A stretch of 64,000 bases of DNA from JAUSIF01 sp963711595 (GTDB taxonomy: Bacteria; Pseudomonadota; Alphaproteobacteria; Rhizobiales; Xanthobacteraceae): the NCBI GenBank assembly GCA_963711595.1, contig CAVQER010000011.1, positions 1-64,000 on the forward strand, given 5' to 3'. Under the pieces are notes generated by a model. It saw nothing but the letters and a program-made list of their open reading frames with translations, ran no database searches and had not been told where the DNA came from. A program made the position numbers and the translations under genes. Positions 44,990-52,765 of the stretch are shown here, piece by piece (positions within the stretch are counted from its first letter, which is position 1; the number at the start of each line of letters is the position of its first letter).

Positions 44990-45505
44990 ATGACCGGTCC
45001 ATCGCCCGGCACGCCAAACCTTTGGCGCAGGTTCACCGCGGCTTACGCGGAGTTCCTGTCGTGGCTCCTCGTAATCACGATCGCCGTGCTCATCATCCCC
45101 GTCTCGCTGCAGATCTTCTCCCGTTACACCGAGCTGATCCCGTCCTACATCTGGACCGAGGAATTGGCGCGCTTCATGTTCGTCTGGTCGATCATGCTCG
45201 GGGCCATGATCGGCGTGCGCGAGAGCAGTCATTTCGAGGTGGACATCTGGCCCGCCGTCTCGCCGCGCGTCGCCGCTGCAGTACGCCTGTTCTCGCGCCT
45301 CGCGGTGCTAGCGCTCGCGTTCGTGTTCATCCTCGCCGGCATCGAGTTCACCCGCTTCGGCTGGCACCGCATTTCCGAGCTCGCGGAGTTGCCGCTCTGG
45401 ATGATCCATGTCGCCTGGCCGGTCGCGGGCGCGAGCTGGCTCATATTTCTCGGCGAGCAGATGCTGGATGACCTGCGCGTCCTGTTCCGGAGCCAACCCG
45501 CATGA
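44990..45505 (+). CDS. dctQ: TRAP transporter small permease (DctQ), second system
   Basis: ATG 44990 (or GTG 44978) starts a 171-residue protein with four helices and the conserved RYTELIPSYIWTEELARFMFVWSIMLGAMIGVRE core (in part EELARFMFVW). Overlaps the large-permease start by four bases (ATGA), as usual for TRAP operons. Confidence 0.9.
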   Translation: MTGPSPGTPNLWRRFTAAYAEFLSWLLVITIAVLIIPVSLQIFSRYTELIPSYIWTEELARFMFVWSIMLGAMIGVRESSHFEVDIWPAVSPRVAAAVRLFSRLAVLALAFVFILAGIEFTRFGWHRISELAELPLWMIHVAWPVAGASWLIFLGEQMLDDLRVLFRSQPA

Positions 45506-46821
45506 CCGGGAGCGTGCTCTCCTCCGGGCAGGCCGCCCAGATCCTGTTCGGCCTGTTCTTTCTGTTCATGATCTTGCGCGTGCCGATCGCGTTCGCGCTC
45601 GCGCTCGCGTGCCTGCCGATCCTCGTGATCGAGCCGCGGCTCGGGGCGATGGCGCTCGCGCAGGAAACCTTCAACGCCTACAACTCGTTCATCCTCCTCG
45701 CAGTGCCGTTCTTCCTGCTCACCGCGAACCTGATGAACGTCGGTGGCATCACCGACCGCTTGATGCGCCTCTCGCGCACCATGGTCGGGCACTGGCCCGG
45801 CGGGCTCGCGCAGATCAACGTGGTGCTGTCGATCTTCTTTGCCGGGATTTCCGGGTCCTCGACGGCGGATGCCGCGAGCCAGTCCAAACTCTTCATCAAC
45901 GCGCAGCGCAAGGAAGGCTACGACGACAGCTTCTCCGTCGCGATCACCGCGGTGTCGGCGGTGCTCGCGGTGATCGTGCCGCCGTCGATCCTGATGATCG
46001 TTTGGGGCGGCATTCTCACGGTCTCGATCGGCGCGCTGTTCCTGGCCGGCATCGTGCCGGGACTCCTGATCGGCTTCGCGCAGATGGCGACCGTGCATGT
46101 CTATGCCAAGTATCGCGGTTATCCGACCTACCCGCGCGCGACCTGGACTGCGCTCGGCAGCGCGCTGATCGTGTCCGTGCCGGCCTTGACGACGCCGTTC
46201 ATCATCGTCGGCGGAAAGGTGTTTGGCTGGTTCACCGCGACCGAGTCCGCCTGCATCGCGGTGCTCTATGCCGGGGCGCTTTCGCTGCTCGTCTATCGCG
46301 AGATGGACCTGAAGGGCCTGCATTACGCCCTGCTGGATACCGGCAAGCTCGCCGGCCTCGCGCTGTTCTGCGTCGGCACCGCGAGCGCGTTCGGCTGGCT
46401 GCTCGCGTACTACAGGATTCCGGAGATTCTGCTTGCCGGCGTACAGACCTGGGGCATGGGTCCCACGACCACCGGCTTCTTCATTGCCGGCGTGTTTCTC
46501 GTGGTCGGCTGCTTCCTCGACGCGATTCCCGCGATCATCATCGTTGGCACGATTCTCGACCCACTCGCGAAATCGGTCGGGATGGACCCGGTGCATTTCG
46601 CGATCGTCGGTATCGTGTCGCTCGCGTTCGGGCTCGTGACGCCGCCCTATGGCCTCTGCCTGATGATCGCCTGCTCGATCGCCGGCATCCGCATTGTCGA
46701 CGCGCTCAAGGACACGATGATCATGCTGATCCCGATGCTGGCCGTGCTCGCGCTCATCATCGTATGGCCGGACGTCGCGCTGTTCCTGCCCAAGCTGATC
46801 TCGCCAGAATTCATGCGCTGA
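45502..46821 (+). CDS. dctM: TRAP transporter large permease (DctM), second system
   Basis: The 439-residue protein has about twelve helices and the DctM patterns NLMNVGGITDRLMRLS, LSIFFAGISGSSTADAAS and VIVPPSILMIVWG. It forms the channel of the second TRAP transporter. It is the last gene of the three-gene dctPQM operon, which has no regulator or enzyme attached. Confidence 0.94.
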   Translation: MTGSVLSSGQAAQILFGLFFLFMILRVPIAFALALACLPILVIEPRLGAMALAQETFNAYNSFILLAVPFFLLTANLMNVGGITDRLMRLSRTMVGHWPGGLAQINVVLSIFFAGISGSSTADAASQSKLFINAQRKEGYDDSFSVAITAVSAVLAVIVPPSILMIVWGGILTVSIGALFLAGIVPGLLIGFAQMATVHVYAKYRGYPTYPRATWTALGSALIVSVPALTTPFIIVGGKVFGWFTATESACIAVLYAGALSLLVYREMDLKGLHYALLDTGKLAGLALFCVGTASAFGWLLAYYRIPEILLAGVQTWGMGPTTTGFFIAGVFLVVGCFLDAIPAIIIVGTILDPLAKSVGMDPVHFAIVGIVSLAFGLVTPPYGLCLMIACSIAGIRIVDALKDTMIMLIPMLAVLALIIVWPDVALFLPKLISPEFMR

Positions 46822-46831
46822 CCGACCTTCG

Positions 46832-47116
46832 TCAGTCGTCATCATCTCCGCCGAACTGCCAACGGCGGTCCCGGCGATCGCGCCAGTAGCGATCATCACC
46901 GCGTACATGACGCTCTATGCGCGTCGATCCGCGGTATTCACGCGCCCGATATCGGTCGGTGGTGACCGACCAATCATGGGTGCGAAGGCACGTCGTGCGG
47001 CCGTTGCTGGAATTGCACGACGTATTCGAGCTCGTGTTCGACGAGGTGTTACCAGCGACCGCCGGCGCGGCGGTCACGGTGACCAGTGCGATCGAAGCAA
47101 GAAGAAATGGCTTCAT
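46832..47116 (-). CDS. Small exported Asn/Ser- and Arg-rich protein, unknown
   Basis: ATG 47116 starts a signal peptide (MKPFLLASIALVTVTAAPAV); the longer reading is not needed. The mature part has NTSSNTSSNTSCNSSNG, two cysteines (SCNSS, TCLRTH), and an Arg/Asp-rich tail (RDRRDRRWQFGGDDDD). It is likely extracytoplasmic. No family is recognised. Confidence 0.55.
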   Translation of the reverse strand: MKPFLLASIALVTVTAAPAVAGNTSSNTSSNTSCNSSNGRTTCLRTHDWSVTTDRYRAREYRGSTRIERHVRGDDRYWRDRRDRRWQFGGDDDD

Positions 47117-47395
47117 GGCTTCCTCGTTGTTGAATTTACCTCGGAGAAACACGTCGGCCCCACGCGCGTTCCTCGGCAAGCCGAATAACACCGAAACTTG
47201 AGCGCACAGGTTCCGATCGCCACGTTCTCATCGCGATGTTGAACGGCGGATGAACGCGCAACCCACCTGCAATTCATCTACGTGACAAAAAGATAATTTG
47301 CGGAGCCGTTCTCACGCCCCGCGCATTGCGTAGATGCAAAGGGCGTCACGCTCGATCCGCGACGTGGCGAGAGGAAACAACGAGAGGAGACTAAG

Positions 47396-47626
47396 ATGAA
47401 GATGAAGATGACTCTGCTCGGACTCGCGGCCGTCCTCGGTGTCGGCCTGGCCGTGAGCGCGCCGGCCCCCGCTCAAGCGACGAGCGGGCACGGCTACTAT
47501 GGCTATCACTACGGCCACTATCCCCACTATCGCAAGCATAAGCGCCACTGGGTGAAGCGTCACTTCTACCCGTACCACTCCTACGGCTATTATCGCCCGC
47601 ACCGCGCTTACCATTACTACTGGTAA
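47396..47626 (+). CDS. Small secreted His/Tyr-rich protein
   Basis: A 76-residue product with a signal peptide (MKMKMTLLGLAAVLGVGLAV, to AQA) and a mature part made almost only of His, Tyr, Arg, Lys and Gly (GYYGYHYGHYPHYRKHKRH). It follows GAGAGGAGA and lies right before a strong terminator. His/Tyr-rich small secreted proteins are common in bradyrhizobia; metal binding is possible but unproven. Confidence 0.6.
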   Translation: MKMKMTLLGLAAVLGVGLAVSAPAPAQATSGHGYYGYHYGHYPHYRKHKRHWVKRHFYPYHSYGYYRPHRAYHYYW

Positions 47627-47654
47627 GTGCGACTACTCGTAGCCGCAACAAGAG

Positions 47655-47683
47655 CCCGGCTCCGTCACGCGGAGCCGGGTTTC
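47655..47683 (+). terminator. Rho-independent terminator after the His/Tyr-rich gene
   Basis: CCCGGCTCCG and CGGAGCCGGG pair perfectly around TCACG and are followed by TTTCTC. It lies 28 bases after the stop at 47626, in the position expected for an intrinsic terminator. Confidence 0.8.
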
Positions 47684-47800
47684 TCATTAGTGACGCGCGA
47701 TGTCGGCGCGTTCCTGTTCGTCAAGGACGCCGGCAAATGGCGCATCGCCGGACAGGCGTGGGATCTCGAGACCGAAGACAATCCAATTCCAGCTCCCCTC
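47678..47800 (+). pseudogene. Fragment resembling the C terminus of a SnoaL/NTF2-like protein
   Basis: One plus-strand frame reads TRDVGAFLFVKDAGKWRIAGQAWDLE, closely like the closing strands of NTF2-like DUF4440/SnoaL proteins (FLMV...GRWRIAAQAWDTE). There is no start upstream, since a terminator lies there, and no further family similarity after it. It is probably a relic of a lost gene. Confidence 0.35.
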
Positions 47801-47888
47801 AGGAACCGGAAGTGTGAGCCTCCCGCCCCAGAATTTGACGGGAGAAGACGATTGCCTGATGCTTCGATCGCAAACGTGGGAGGGTCGA

Positions 47889-48080
47889 ATGGCTTTTCGT
47901 ACCGGTGGAGTGACGCCGCCCAGCACGATTGTGCTGGTCCTGTCAGTGGTGCTCGCCTTGCTCGCACTCATTGTGTGGCTGGGGCTCGTCCGGATTCCCA
48001 TCGTGCAGGCAAACCTGTTTGCCACACTGTTGATCGCGTACGGCCTTTTGCTCGCGGGAAATCTCGTCCGCGGCATGTGA
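47889..48080 (+). CDS. Small two-helix membrane protein
   Basis: ATG 47889 follows TGGGAGGGTC. The 63-residue product is TPPSTIVLVLSVVLALLALI, a short hydrophilic turn, then a second helix NLFATLLIAYGLLLAGNL. It has a short cytoplasmic N terminus and no other domain. A strong terminator follows 19 bases after the stop. Conserved in related bacteria, role unknown. Confidence 0.65.
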   Translation: MAFRTGGVTPPSTIVLVLSVVLALLALIVWLGLVRIPIVQANLFATLLIAYGLLLAGNLVRGM

Positions 48081-48099
48081 GCGCTGGACAGAGGAAATA

Positions 48100-48127
48100 A
48101 AAATGGCCCCTCGCGGGGCCATTTTTA
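48100..48127. terminator. Strong bidirectional terminator
   Basis: AAAAATGGCCCC and GGGGCCATTTTT pair perfectly over 12 bp with loop TCGC. A-rich and T-rich arms give a T run on both strands, so it can serve the membrane protein gene on the plus strand and the small exported protein gene on the minus strand. Confidence 0.92.
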
Positions 48128-48146
48128 TTGCACGCTACAGTGAGGG

Positions 48147-48410
48147 TCAGTCGCAGACGCGCTTCTTCGTGATCACGACCGTCCCGTTGGGGCGAAACTT
48201 GCGTGTCTCGACGGTACGGCAATCTGCCTGTCCGTACGCGTAGTAGCCGTGGTTATGGTAACGATGGCGGTGGGTGTCGCCGATGCGCACGCCGACGCCA
48301 TGTTCACCCGCGCGAATACTCACTTGAGCATCGGCCGGGGTAACTGAGCCGACCGTCGTCGCAGCAAAGGCGAGCGCCGCCGCTGCGAGCGCAACGTTCA
48401 ACGTTTTCAT
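48147..48410 (-). CDS. Small secreted protein, unknown
   Basis: ATG 48410 opens a signal peptide (MKTLNVALAAAALAFAATTV, to ADA). The 87-residue product has a mature part with IRAGEHGVGVRIGD, a His/Tyr-rich HRHRYHNHGYYAYG and two cysteines (DCRTVE, RVCD) around a basic segment VVITKKR. It belongs to a type of small exported proteins seen in bradyrhizobia and shares the bidirectional terminator with the neighbour. No function known. Confidence 0.6.
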   Translation of the reverse strand: MKTLNVALAAAALAFAATTVGSVTPADAQVSIRAGEHGVGVRIGDTHRHRYHNHGYYAYGQADCRTVETRKFRPNGTVVITKKRVCD

Positions 48411-48607
48411 GGTTTCTCTCCGTCCGTTCCTGCAAACCCAATGCGTCAACGAAGAATACGTTCCAAAAAAAGTGCTGGAACTCATTTCGGATCAGCGCGT
48501 TACGGGCGCTTGGTCCTTACCGGGGCGAATCAGTCGGCGTCCGTCAAAACGCGTTATTGTGCGCCCGCCGCGACGGGCGGCGGGACGTAACCGACGGAGC
48601 CATTTCC

Positions 48608-48877
48608 ATGCGCGACCCATTTCTCAATTTCCTGCTGTTACTGGTGATCGGTATTGTTGCCGGCGTCGTTTTTGACCGCGTGGCCGGCCCCGGCTGGCTG
48701 GCGCGGCAGTTCACCGGCCCGCGCAGCTTGATCACGAGCGCGCTGGTTGGCATCGCCGGCTCCTTCGTCGGCTTCCACATCGCCGTGCTGCTCACCTTGG
48801 CGGGCGTCTACGCCGGTTACGTCGCTGCGGCGGTCGGCGCCCTCATCGTATTGTTTCTCTGGCGGGCGATCCGCTAG
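48608..48877 (+). CDS. Transglycosylase-associated/YeaQ-YmgE-like small membrane protein
   Basis: ATG 48608 follows CGGAGCC. The 89-residue protein has three hydrophobic segments and the family pattern IGIVAGVVFDRVAGPGW, LVGIAGSFVGFHIA and a final LIVLFLWRAI. GlsB/YeaQ/YmgE proteins are small stress-linked membrane proteins of unknown chemistry. Located alone. Confidence 0.7.
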   Translation: MRDPFLNFLLLLVIGIVAGVVFDRVAGPGWLARQFTGPRSLITSALVGIAGSFVGFHIAVLLTLAGVYAGYVAAAVGALIVLFLWRAIR

Positions 48878-48903
48878 ATCTGGCACGCATGTAGACGTGG
48901 AGC

Positions 48904-49179
48904 ATGAGTTCGGAAGTACGCAACAATCCTGGGCGGAGCCGGTTCGAGCTGGAGACGCCGGCCGGCATCGCTTATTCCGATTACAGCCTCGTCGGCGAGC
49001 TACTCACGATCAAGCACACCGAAGTCCCGCAGGAGCTGGAAGGCCAGGGTATCGGATCCCGGCTCGCGCGCGGCCTGCTGGAGCAGGCGCGCGCCCGCGG
49101 GCTCAAGGTGGTCGCGCGCTGTCCGTTTGTGTCCGGTTACATGCAAAGGCACACGGAGTTCGACGACCTACGGCCTTGA
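48904..49179 (+). CDS. Short GNAT-like N-acetyltransferase (YjdJ type)
   Basis: The 91-residue product has the short GNAT pattern: strand YSLVGELLTIKHTEVPQEL, the acetyl-CoA loop GQGIGSRLARGLLEQARARG (core GQGIGSRL) and VVARCPFVSGYMQRH. This is the small YjdJ/Gtn5-like subgroup (about 90 residues). Substrate unknown. Confidence 0.85.
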   Translation: MSSEVRNNPGRSRFELETPAGIAYSDYSLVGELLTIKHTEVPQELEGQGIGSRLARGLLEQARARGLKVVARCPFVSGYMQRHTEFDDLRP

Positions 49180-49182
49180 GCG

Positions 49183-49794
49183 TCAGGGCCGCGTCAGGTG
49201 CAGCAGCTTGTCGATCACGAGTTGATGAAAGCGGTCCAACGCATCGATGTTCGTGTGAGTGATTGTGCCGTCGGCGCTGAGATCAAAATTGGCCAGCTCG
49301 CCCACGAAGCCCGGTCCGGCGACGGCTTGGTGTCCGAAGCCGTCGCGTGCATAGAAATTGATGAACGCGCTCACGTTGGCCGGTACGCGTCGAACTTCGG
49401 TTGCGTCGAAAATGACGGCCAGCAGGACCGGCACCTCGCGGCCGTTCAGCGAGTCAGCAACGTCGAAGGTTGCGTTCGCGCCGAGCGAGTGACCGACGAT
49501 CACCACAGGTCCGGTATGACCGTCCCGGCGGCGTTGGACGATCTGGTCGGCAATCGTCTGCCAAACCTCATAGCCGTAGACAGTCGCGCGGAAGCCCTGG
49601 TTGTTGAGCTTGCCGGCGAGATCGTCCATGCCGAGCGAGAACACCCCGAGCAGCCCCCGCATCAGGTAGACGTGCGTTTGCGAACGCATCAGGTTCGGTT
49701 GCGGCGAAACGTGCTGCGCTGGCGCTGAAGCGGTGGTGGTGACACTCAGAACTGCCGCGAGAAGCGCAGCGGCGATACTCGTACGCACAGACAT
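49183..49794 (-). CDS. Secreted alpha/beta hydrolase-like protein
   Basis: ATG 49794 follows AGGGAGTG and opens a signal peptide (MSVRTSIAAALLAAVLSVTT). The 203-residue product has a nucleophile elbow GHSLGAN with Ser near 110, HTNIDAL as possible His and no recognisable lid. A lipase/esterase fold is likely; substrate unknown. Expected in the periplasm. Confidence 0.7.
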   Translation of the reverse strand: MSVRTSIAAALLAAVLSVTTTASAPAQHVSPQPNLMRSQTHVYLMRGLLGVFSLGMDDLAGKLNNQGFRATVYGYEVWQTIADQIVQRRRDGHTGPVVIVGHSLGANATFDVADSLNGREVPVLLAVIFDATEVRRVPANVSAFINFYARDGFGHQAVAGPGFVGELANFDLSADGTITHTNIDALDRFHQLVIDKLLHLTRP

Positions 49795-49851
49795 GCCCCA
49801 CTCCCTGTAGAGCTCCATACTAGCCTGGGTCGTTTTCCGGGCCAACGAACC

Positions 49852-50271
49852 CTACTCGCCCAGCAAATGCAAAACGATCTCGCGACGGTGTGGCCGGGTT
49901 CGGTGCTCGAAGACGTAGATGCCCTGCCAGGTGCCCAGCATGGGTTTTCCGGCAGCGACCGGAATGGAAAGCTGGACGGCAGTCAGCGCCGTGCGGATGT
50001 GGGCCGGCATATCGTCCGGTCCCTCGGTGTCGTGAACGTAGTCTCGCGTCTCGGGCGCGATGTCCTCGAAAAACGTTTCCAGGTCCGTGCGCACGTCGGG
50101 GTCGGCATTCTCTTGGATGATTAACGAGGCCGAGGTATGCCGGCAGAACAAGGTGAGCAGACCGTTGGCGATCCCCTGCTCCGACACCCACTTGCGAACG
50201 TCGCCGGTGATTTCGACGAGTCCTTTGCCGCGGGTCGCGACGGTCAACGTGTGTTGGGTTTGGCGCATCAT
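49852..50271 (-). CDS. YjbQ/UPF0047 family protein
   Basis: The 139-residue protein carries the family marks CRHTSASLIIQENADPDV (in part HTSASL), HDTEGPDDMPAH, and LGTWQGIYVFEHR. YjbQ-type proteins are proposed to have weak thiamin phosphate synthase activity. Two ATG codons (50271, 50268) are tandem; no ribosome site precedes them because a palindromic element ends only three bases upstream. Confidence 0.88.
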   Translation of the reverse strand: MMRQTQHTLTVATRGKGLVEITGDVRKWVSEQGIANGLLTLFCRHTSASLIIQENADPDVRTDLETFFEDIAPETRDYVHDTEGPDDMPAHIRTALTAVQLSIPVAAGKPMLGTWQGIYVFEHRTRPHRREIVLHLLGE

Positions 50272-50274
50272 CTT

Positions 50275-50463
50275 GTCATTCCGGGACGGCGCGCCAGCGC
50301 CGGGCCCATATTGCAGTGCCGTGGTCATGGATTCCGGGCTCGCCGCCGGCCGCGCTGGCGAGCGAAGCGAGCAGCCAGCGCGGCGGCTGACACGTGGGCG
50401 CGCCGGATACTCCGCCGGAACCGGGCTCGTCGACGCGCCAGCGCGCGGCGCCCCGGAATGACA
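50275..50463. repeat. 189-bp element with inverted ends, directly upstream of yjbQ
   Basis: Ends are inverted: GTCATTCCGGGACGGCGCGC opens and GCGCGGCGCCCCGGAATGAC closes, 16 bp or more matching with gaps. The interior holds secondary palindromes (GCCGCGCTGG...CCAGCGCGGC). It lies between the yjbQ start codon (50271) and the end of the HAD-type hydrolase gene (50472), so it fills the whole intergenic space. Likely a miniature repeat of bradyrhizobial type. Confidence 0.8.
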
Positions 50464-50471
50464 AAGCTGCG

Positions 50472-51173
50472 TCACGCATCCAGTTGATCCGCAAGGTCGA
50501 GAAGATCGCGCGCCGTGAAATCGACCGGCACGCTCGACGCGGCTTCGCCTTTGCCGGGGCCTTTTTCGTCCGGCCGCGCGATGAATGCGGTGCGCAGGCC
50601 GCTCGCAGCCGCCGCGCTCAGGTCGCCGCTGTGGGCCGCCACCATCATGCATCGCGACGGTGGCAAGTCGAACGCCTCGCACGAGGCGAGGTACACGCGC
50701 GGCTTCGGCTTGTAGTCGCCGGCGAACTCGGCTCCGAGGATCGCGTCCCAAGGAAACTCGTTGCGGCGGGCGAGGTCGACCATCAACGAAATATTTCCGT
50801 TCGAAACCGGCGCCAGGCGGAAACGCTTTCTCAGCCGCGCGAGCGCCGGCGGCACATCGGGCCAGGCCTCGAGGCGATGCCAGGCGAGATTGAGGTCGAC
50901 GAACCGATCCTCCGGGACCGCTTCGAGGCCGAAGCGCGGCACGATGCGATCGAGATTGCGCCGGTGAATGACGTCGAGTTTCGAGAATGGGATGCGGCCG
51001 GAGCGGACCTCCTCCATGCCGGTCTGATACTCGTCACGCCACGCATCGGCGAAGGCAGCCCAGTCGAGCCGGTGCCCGAGCGGGCCCAGTATCTTCTCGC
51101 TCTCGCGCGCAATGCTCGTGCGCCAATCGACGAGCGTGCCGAAGACATCAAAGAACAGCGCCTCGACTTGCAC
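50472..51173 (-). CDS. HAD-superfamily type II haloacid-dehalogenase-like hydrolase
   Basis: The 233-residue protein has motif I FFDVFGTLVDWR (Asp nucleophile near 9), PVSNGN (motif II Ser/Asn), GDYKPKPRVYL (motif III Lys) and AAHSGDLSAA (motif IV Asp). Size and motifs match (S)-2-haloacid dehalogenases. Actual dechlorination is uncertain since the family also includes phosphatases. The DUF3237 gene lies 9 bp upstream, so they may be transcribed together. Confidence 0.87.
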   Translation of the reverse strand: MQVEALFFDVFGTLVDWRTSIARESEKILGPLGHRLDWAAFADAWRDEYQTGMEEVRSGRIPFSKLDVIHRRNLDRIVPRFGLEAVPEDRFVDLNLAWHRLEAWPDVPPALARLRKRFRLAPVSNGNISLMVDLARRNEFPWDAILGAEFAGDYKPKPRVYLASCEAFDLPPSRCMMVAAHSGDLSAAAASGLRTAFIARPDEKGPGKGEAASSVPVDFTARDLLDLADQLDA

Positions 51174-51182
51174 GGGCTATGC

Positions 51183-51680
51183 TCAGACGACTTCGAGCAC
51201 GTTGTAGATCGGACCGCTCGGCAGGCGATGGCCGACCGCGATTGCCAGCACGCGGTTGAGCCAGTCGTATTTTTCTGACGAGGTCTCGAACCAAGGAGTG
51301 ACGCGAAAATAATACTCGTTCGGATTCACCACCTCGCCCTTGGCAAGACGATCGATGACCGGTTTCGGCCCGTGGCGGATGCCGCGGTAGCGCATTCCGA
51401 TCAGCGCACCGTCGTCGGTCTCCATCACGAGCCGCACGTTGATGGTGATCGCGCCGTCGGAACGGAGCGATTGCCAGTCGCTGCCGCCGGAGCGGAACTT
51501 GCCGCGCAGCCGCTCGCCCTCGAACGTACCCCCGGTAATTTCCCCGATGCGGCGGTCGTAACCGGGGGTCATGCCGATAACACTCGGAGGCGCGACCCCG
51601 ATCTCGAACACGAACAGCGGCCGGGTGCGGATCTCCAGCATTTCGGCGGGCATTTTTGCGGCAAGGCTGGCGGTATTCAT
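51183..51680 (-). CDS. DUF3237 family protein
   Basis: ATG 51680 follows AGGGAGGGAAC. The 165-residue product shows the DUF3237 pattern: EIRTRPLFVFEI, RRIGEITGGTFEGERLRGKFRSGGSDWQ (core GGTFEGERLRGKF), DDGALIGMRYRGIRHGP and NEYYFRVTPWFET. These are beta-barrel proteins of unknown activity, often with dehalogenase or aromatic-degradation genes. It precedes the HAD-type gene. Confidence 0.88.
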   Translation of the reverse strand: MNTASLAAKMPAEMLEIRTRPLFVFEIGVAPPSVIGMTPGYDRRIGEITGGTFEGERLRGKFRSGGSDWQSLRSDGAITINVRLVMETDDGALIGMRYRGIRHGPKPVIDRLAKGEVVNPNEYYFRVTPWFETSSEKYDWLNRVLAIAVGHRLPSGPIYNVLEVV

Positions 51681-51808
51681 CAGTTCCCTCCCTGATCGTC
51701 GGAGTGGAACACGCCGACGGAGCCGCGACAACGCCGGTGGAACGGCCTCTCATCGCGAGCGTTGGCCCAGAGCCGAGTCCAAGAGGCCGGCTCTCACACA
51801 GGAGCAAA

Positions 51809-52126
51809 CAGAAGAAACGGACTTTGATCGGCGTGGCTGCTGCGACCCTCGTGGCGACCAGTGCCCTTGCACAAAGCGTGATCATTGAGCCGCAACAGCG
51901 GACCGTGATCCGGAACTACGTCGTCAAGGAGCGCGTGCGGCCGATCGAACTGCGCGAGCGCGTGATCGTTGGCGCGACAATCCCGGCGGAAATCGAACTC
52001 ACGCCGGTGCCCGAGACGATCTACGCCGAGGTCCCGTCATTGCGGCCGTACCGCTACTTCGTCTGGGACGGCCGTTTCGTGCTGGTCGAGCCCTCGAGCA
52101 GGCGCGTGATTCAGATCGTCGAGTAG
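51809..52126 (+). CDS. DUF1236-like exported protein, start codon not canonical
   Basis: In frame, KKRTLIGVAAATLVATSALAQ looks like a typical signal peptide, and the mature part VIIEPQQRTVIRNYVVKERVRP to WDGRFVLVEPSSRRVIQIVE fits DUF1236. An AGGAG at 51800-51804 precedes, but the codon expected to be ATG is CAG (51809-51811). Translation may use TTG 51824 with a shortened signal, or the start has been lost. About 101-105 residues. Expected in the periplasm. Confidence 0.6.
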   Translation, partial: QKKRTLIGVAAATLVATSALAQSVIIEPQQRTVIRNYVVKERVRPIELRERVIVGATIPAEIELTPVPETIYAEVPSLRPYRYFVWDGRFVLVEPSSRRVIQIVE

Positions 52127-52765
52127 CCACACGAGTTGCAAAATTCCGCCGCGATCCGGTCGCGGTGGAATTTTTCCGCGCATGGTCTCCGTGAATCAAA
52201 ATTAAACGGGAAGTGTGCAATCCGACCGGTGTCGCACGCTTGACTTTCCGACGCTTGGGTCCAATCTGAAATTGTCGGCTCCGAAGAGGACCGGCAGTGC
52301 AACCTCACCTGGAGGTGTGCATGACACCACCGGACTACAACGCCGCAATGATCGTCGCGGCACGCGTTCGGGCCAAGACGTAGCGGCACTCGCGAACGGC
52401 GCGTCGGGAGCGGCCGATGGGCCGCATCAGTCAGGCATGGCCCAACCTGGCCCTCTCCCGGCGCGGATAATTACCTCTCCAACCGCGCGATCCCTGCCCT
52501 CCTGGAACCGGAACCTCCCTGGGGAGTTTTTCCCGGGACATGACCCACACGTCCCCGATGAAGCCGGGACTTAGCGGTCAATAGGCTCAGCGTCGCCAGA
52601 GCAGCGGCTGGCAGAATCCACAACAACGGGGAGAATGTCGGGTACCGTACAGCGGTTCCCCGACACGACTAGAACCTGTCCTCTTGCGTGGGCGGGAAGT
52701 GGAGACTTTTGCGCCTGTGATCACTGGGTTCGCTTCAGCGAGGAGTTGAACCGGAGGATACAGCT
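52127..52765. other. 639-bp region with no clear gene
   Basis: A 20-codon frame at 52321-52383 has a good ribosome site (CTGGAGG) and reads MTPPDYNAAMIVAARVRAKT; it could be a leader peptide but no attenuator is seen. An imperfect hairpin lies at 52638-52669 (GTCGGG with CCCGAC). The promoter of the Crp-type gene should be in the right part. Nothing else recognised. Confidence 0.4.

Noticed and set aside
43742..45232. A 496-codon minus-strand open frame opposite the second TRAP operon
   Set aside because: Arg/Asp/Glu/His-rich composition and no motif; it mirrors dctP and dctQ on the opposite strand.
45229..46908. A 559-codon minus-strand open frame opposite dctM
   Set aside because: Highly polar shadow of a membrane protein gene.
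52321..52383. A 20-codon leader peptide with a good ribosome site
   Set aside because: No run of regulatory codons and no attenuator or terminator nearby; kept only as a note in the intergenic entry.
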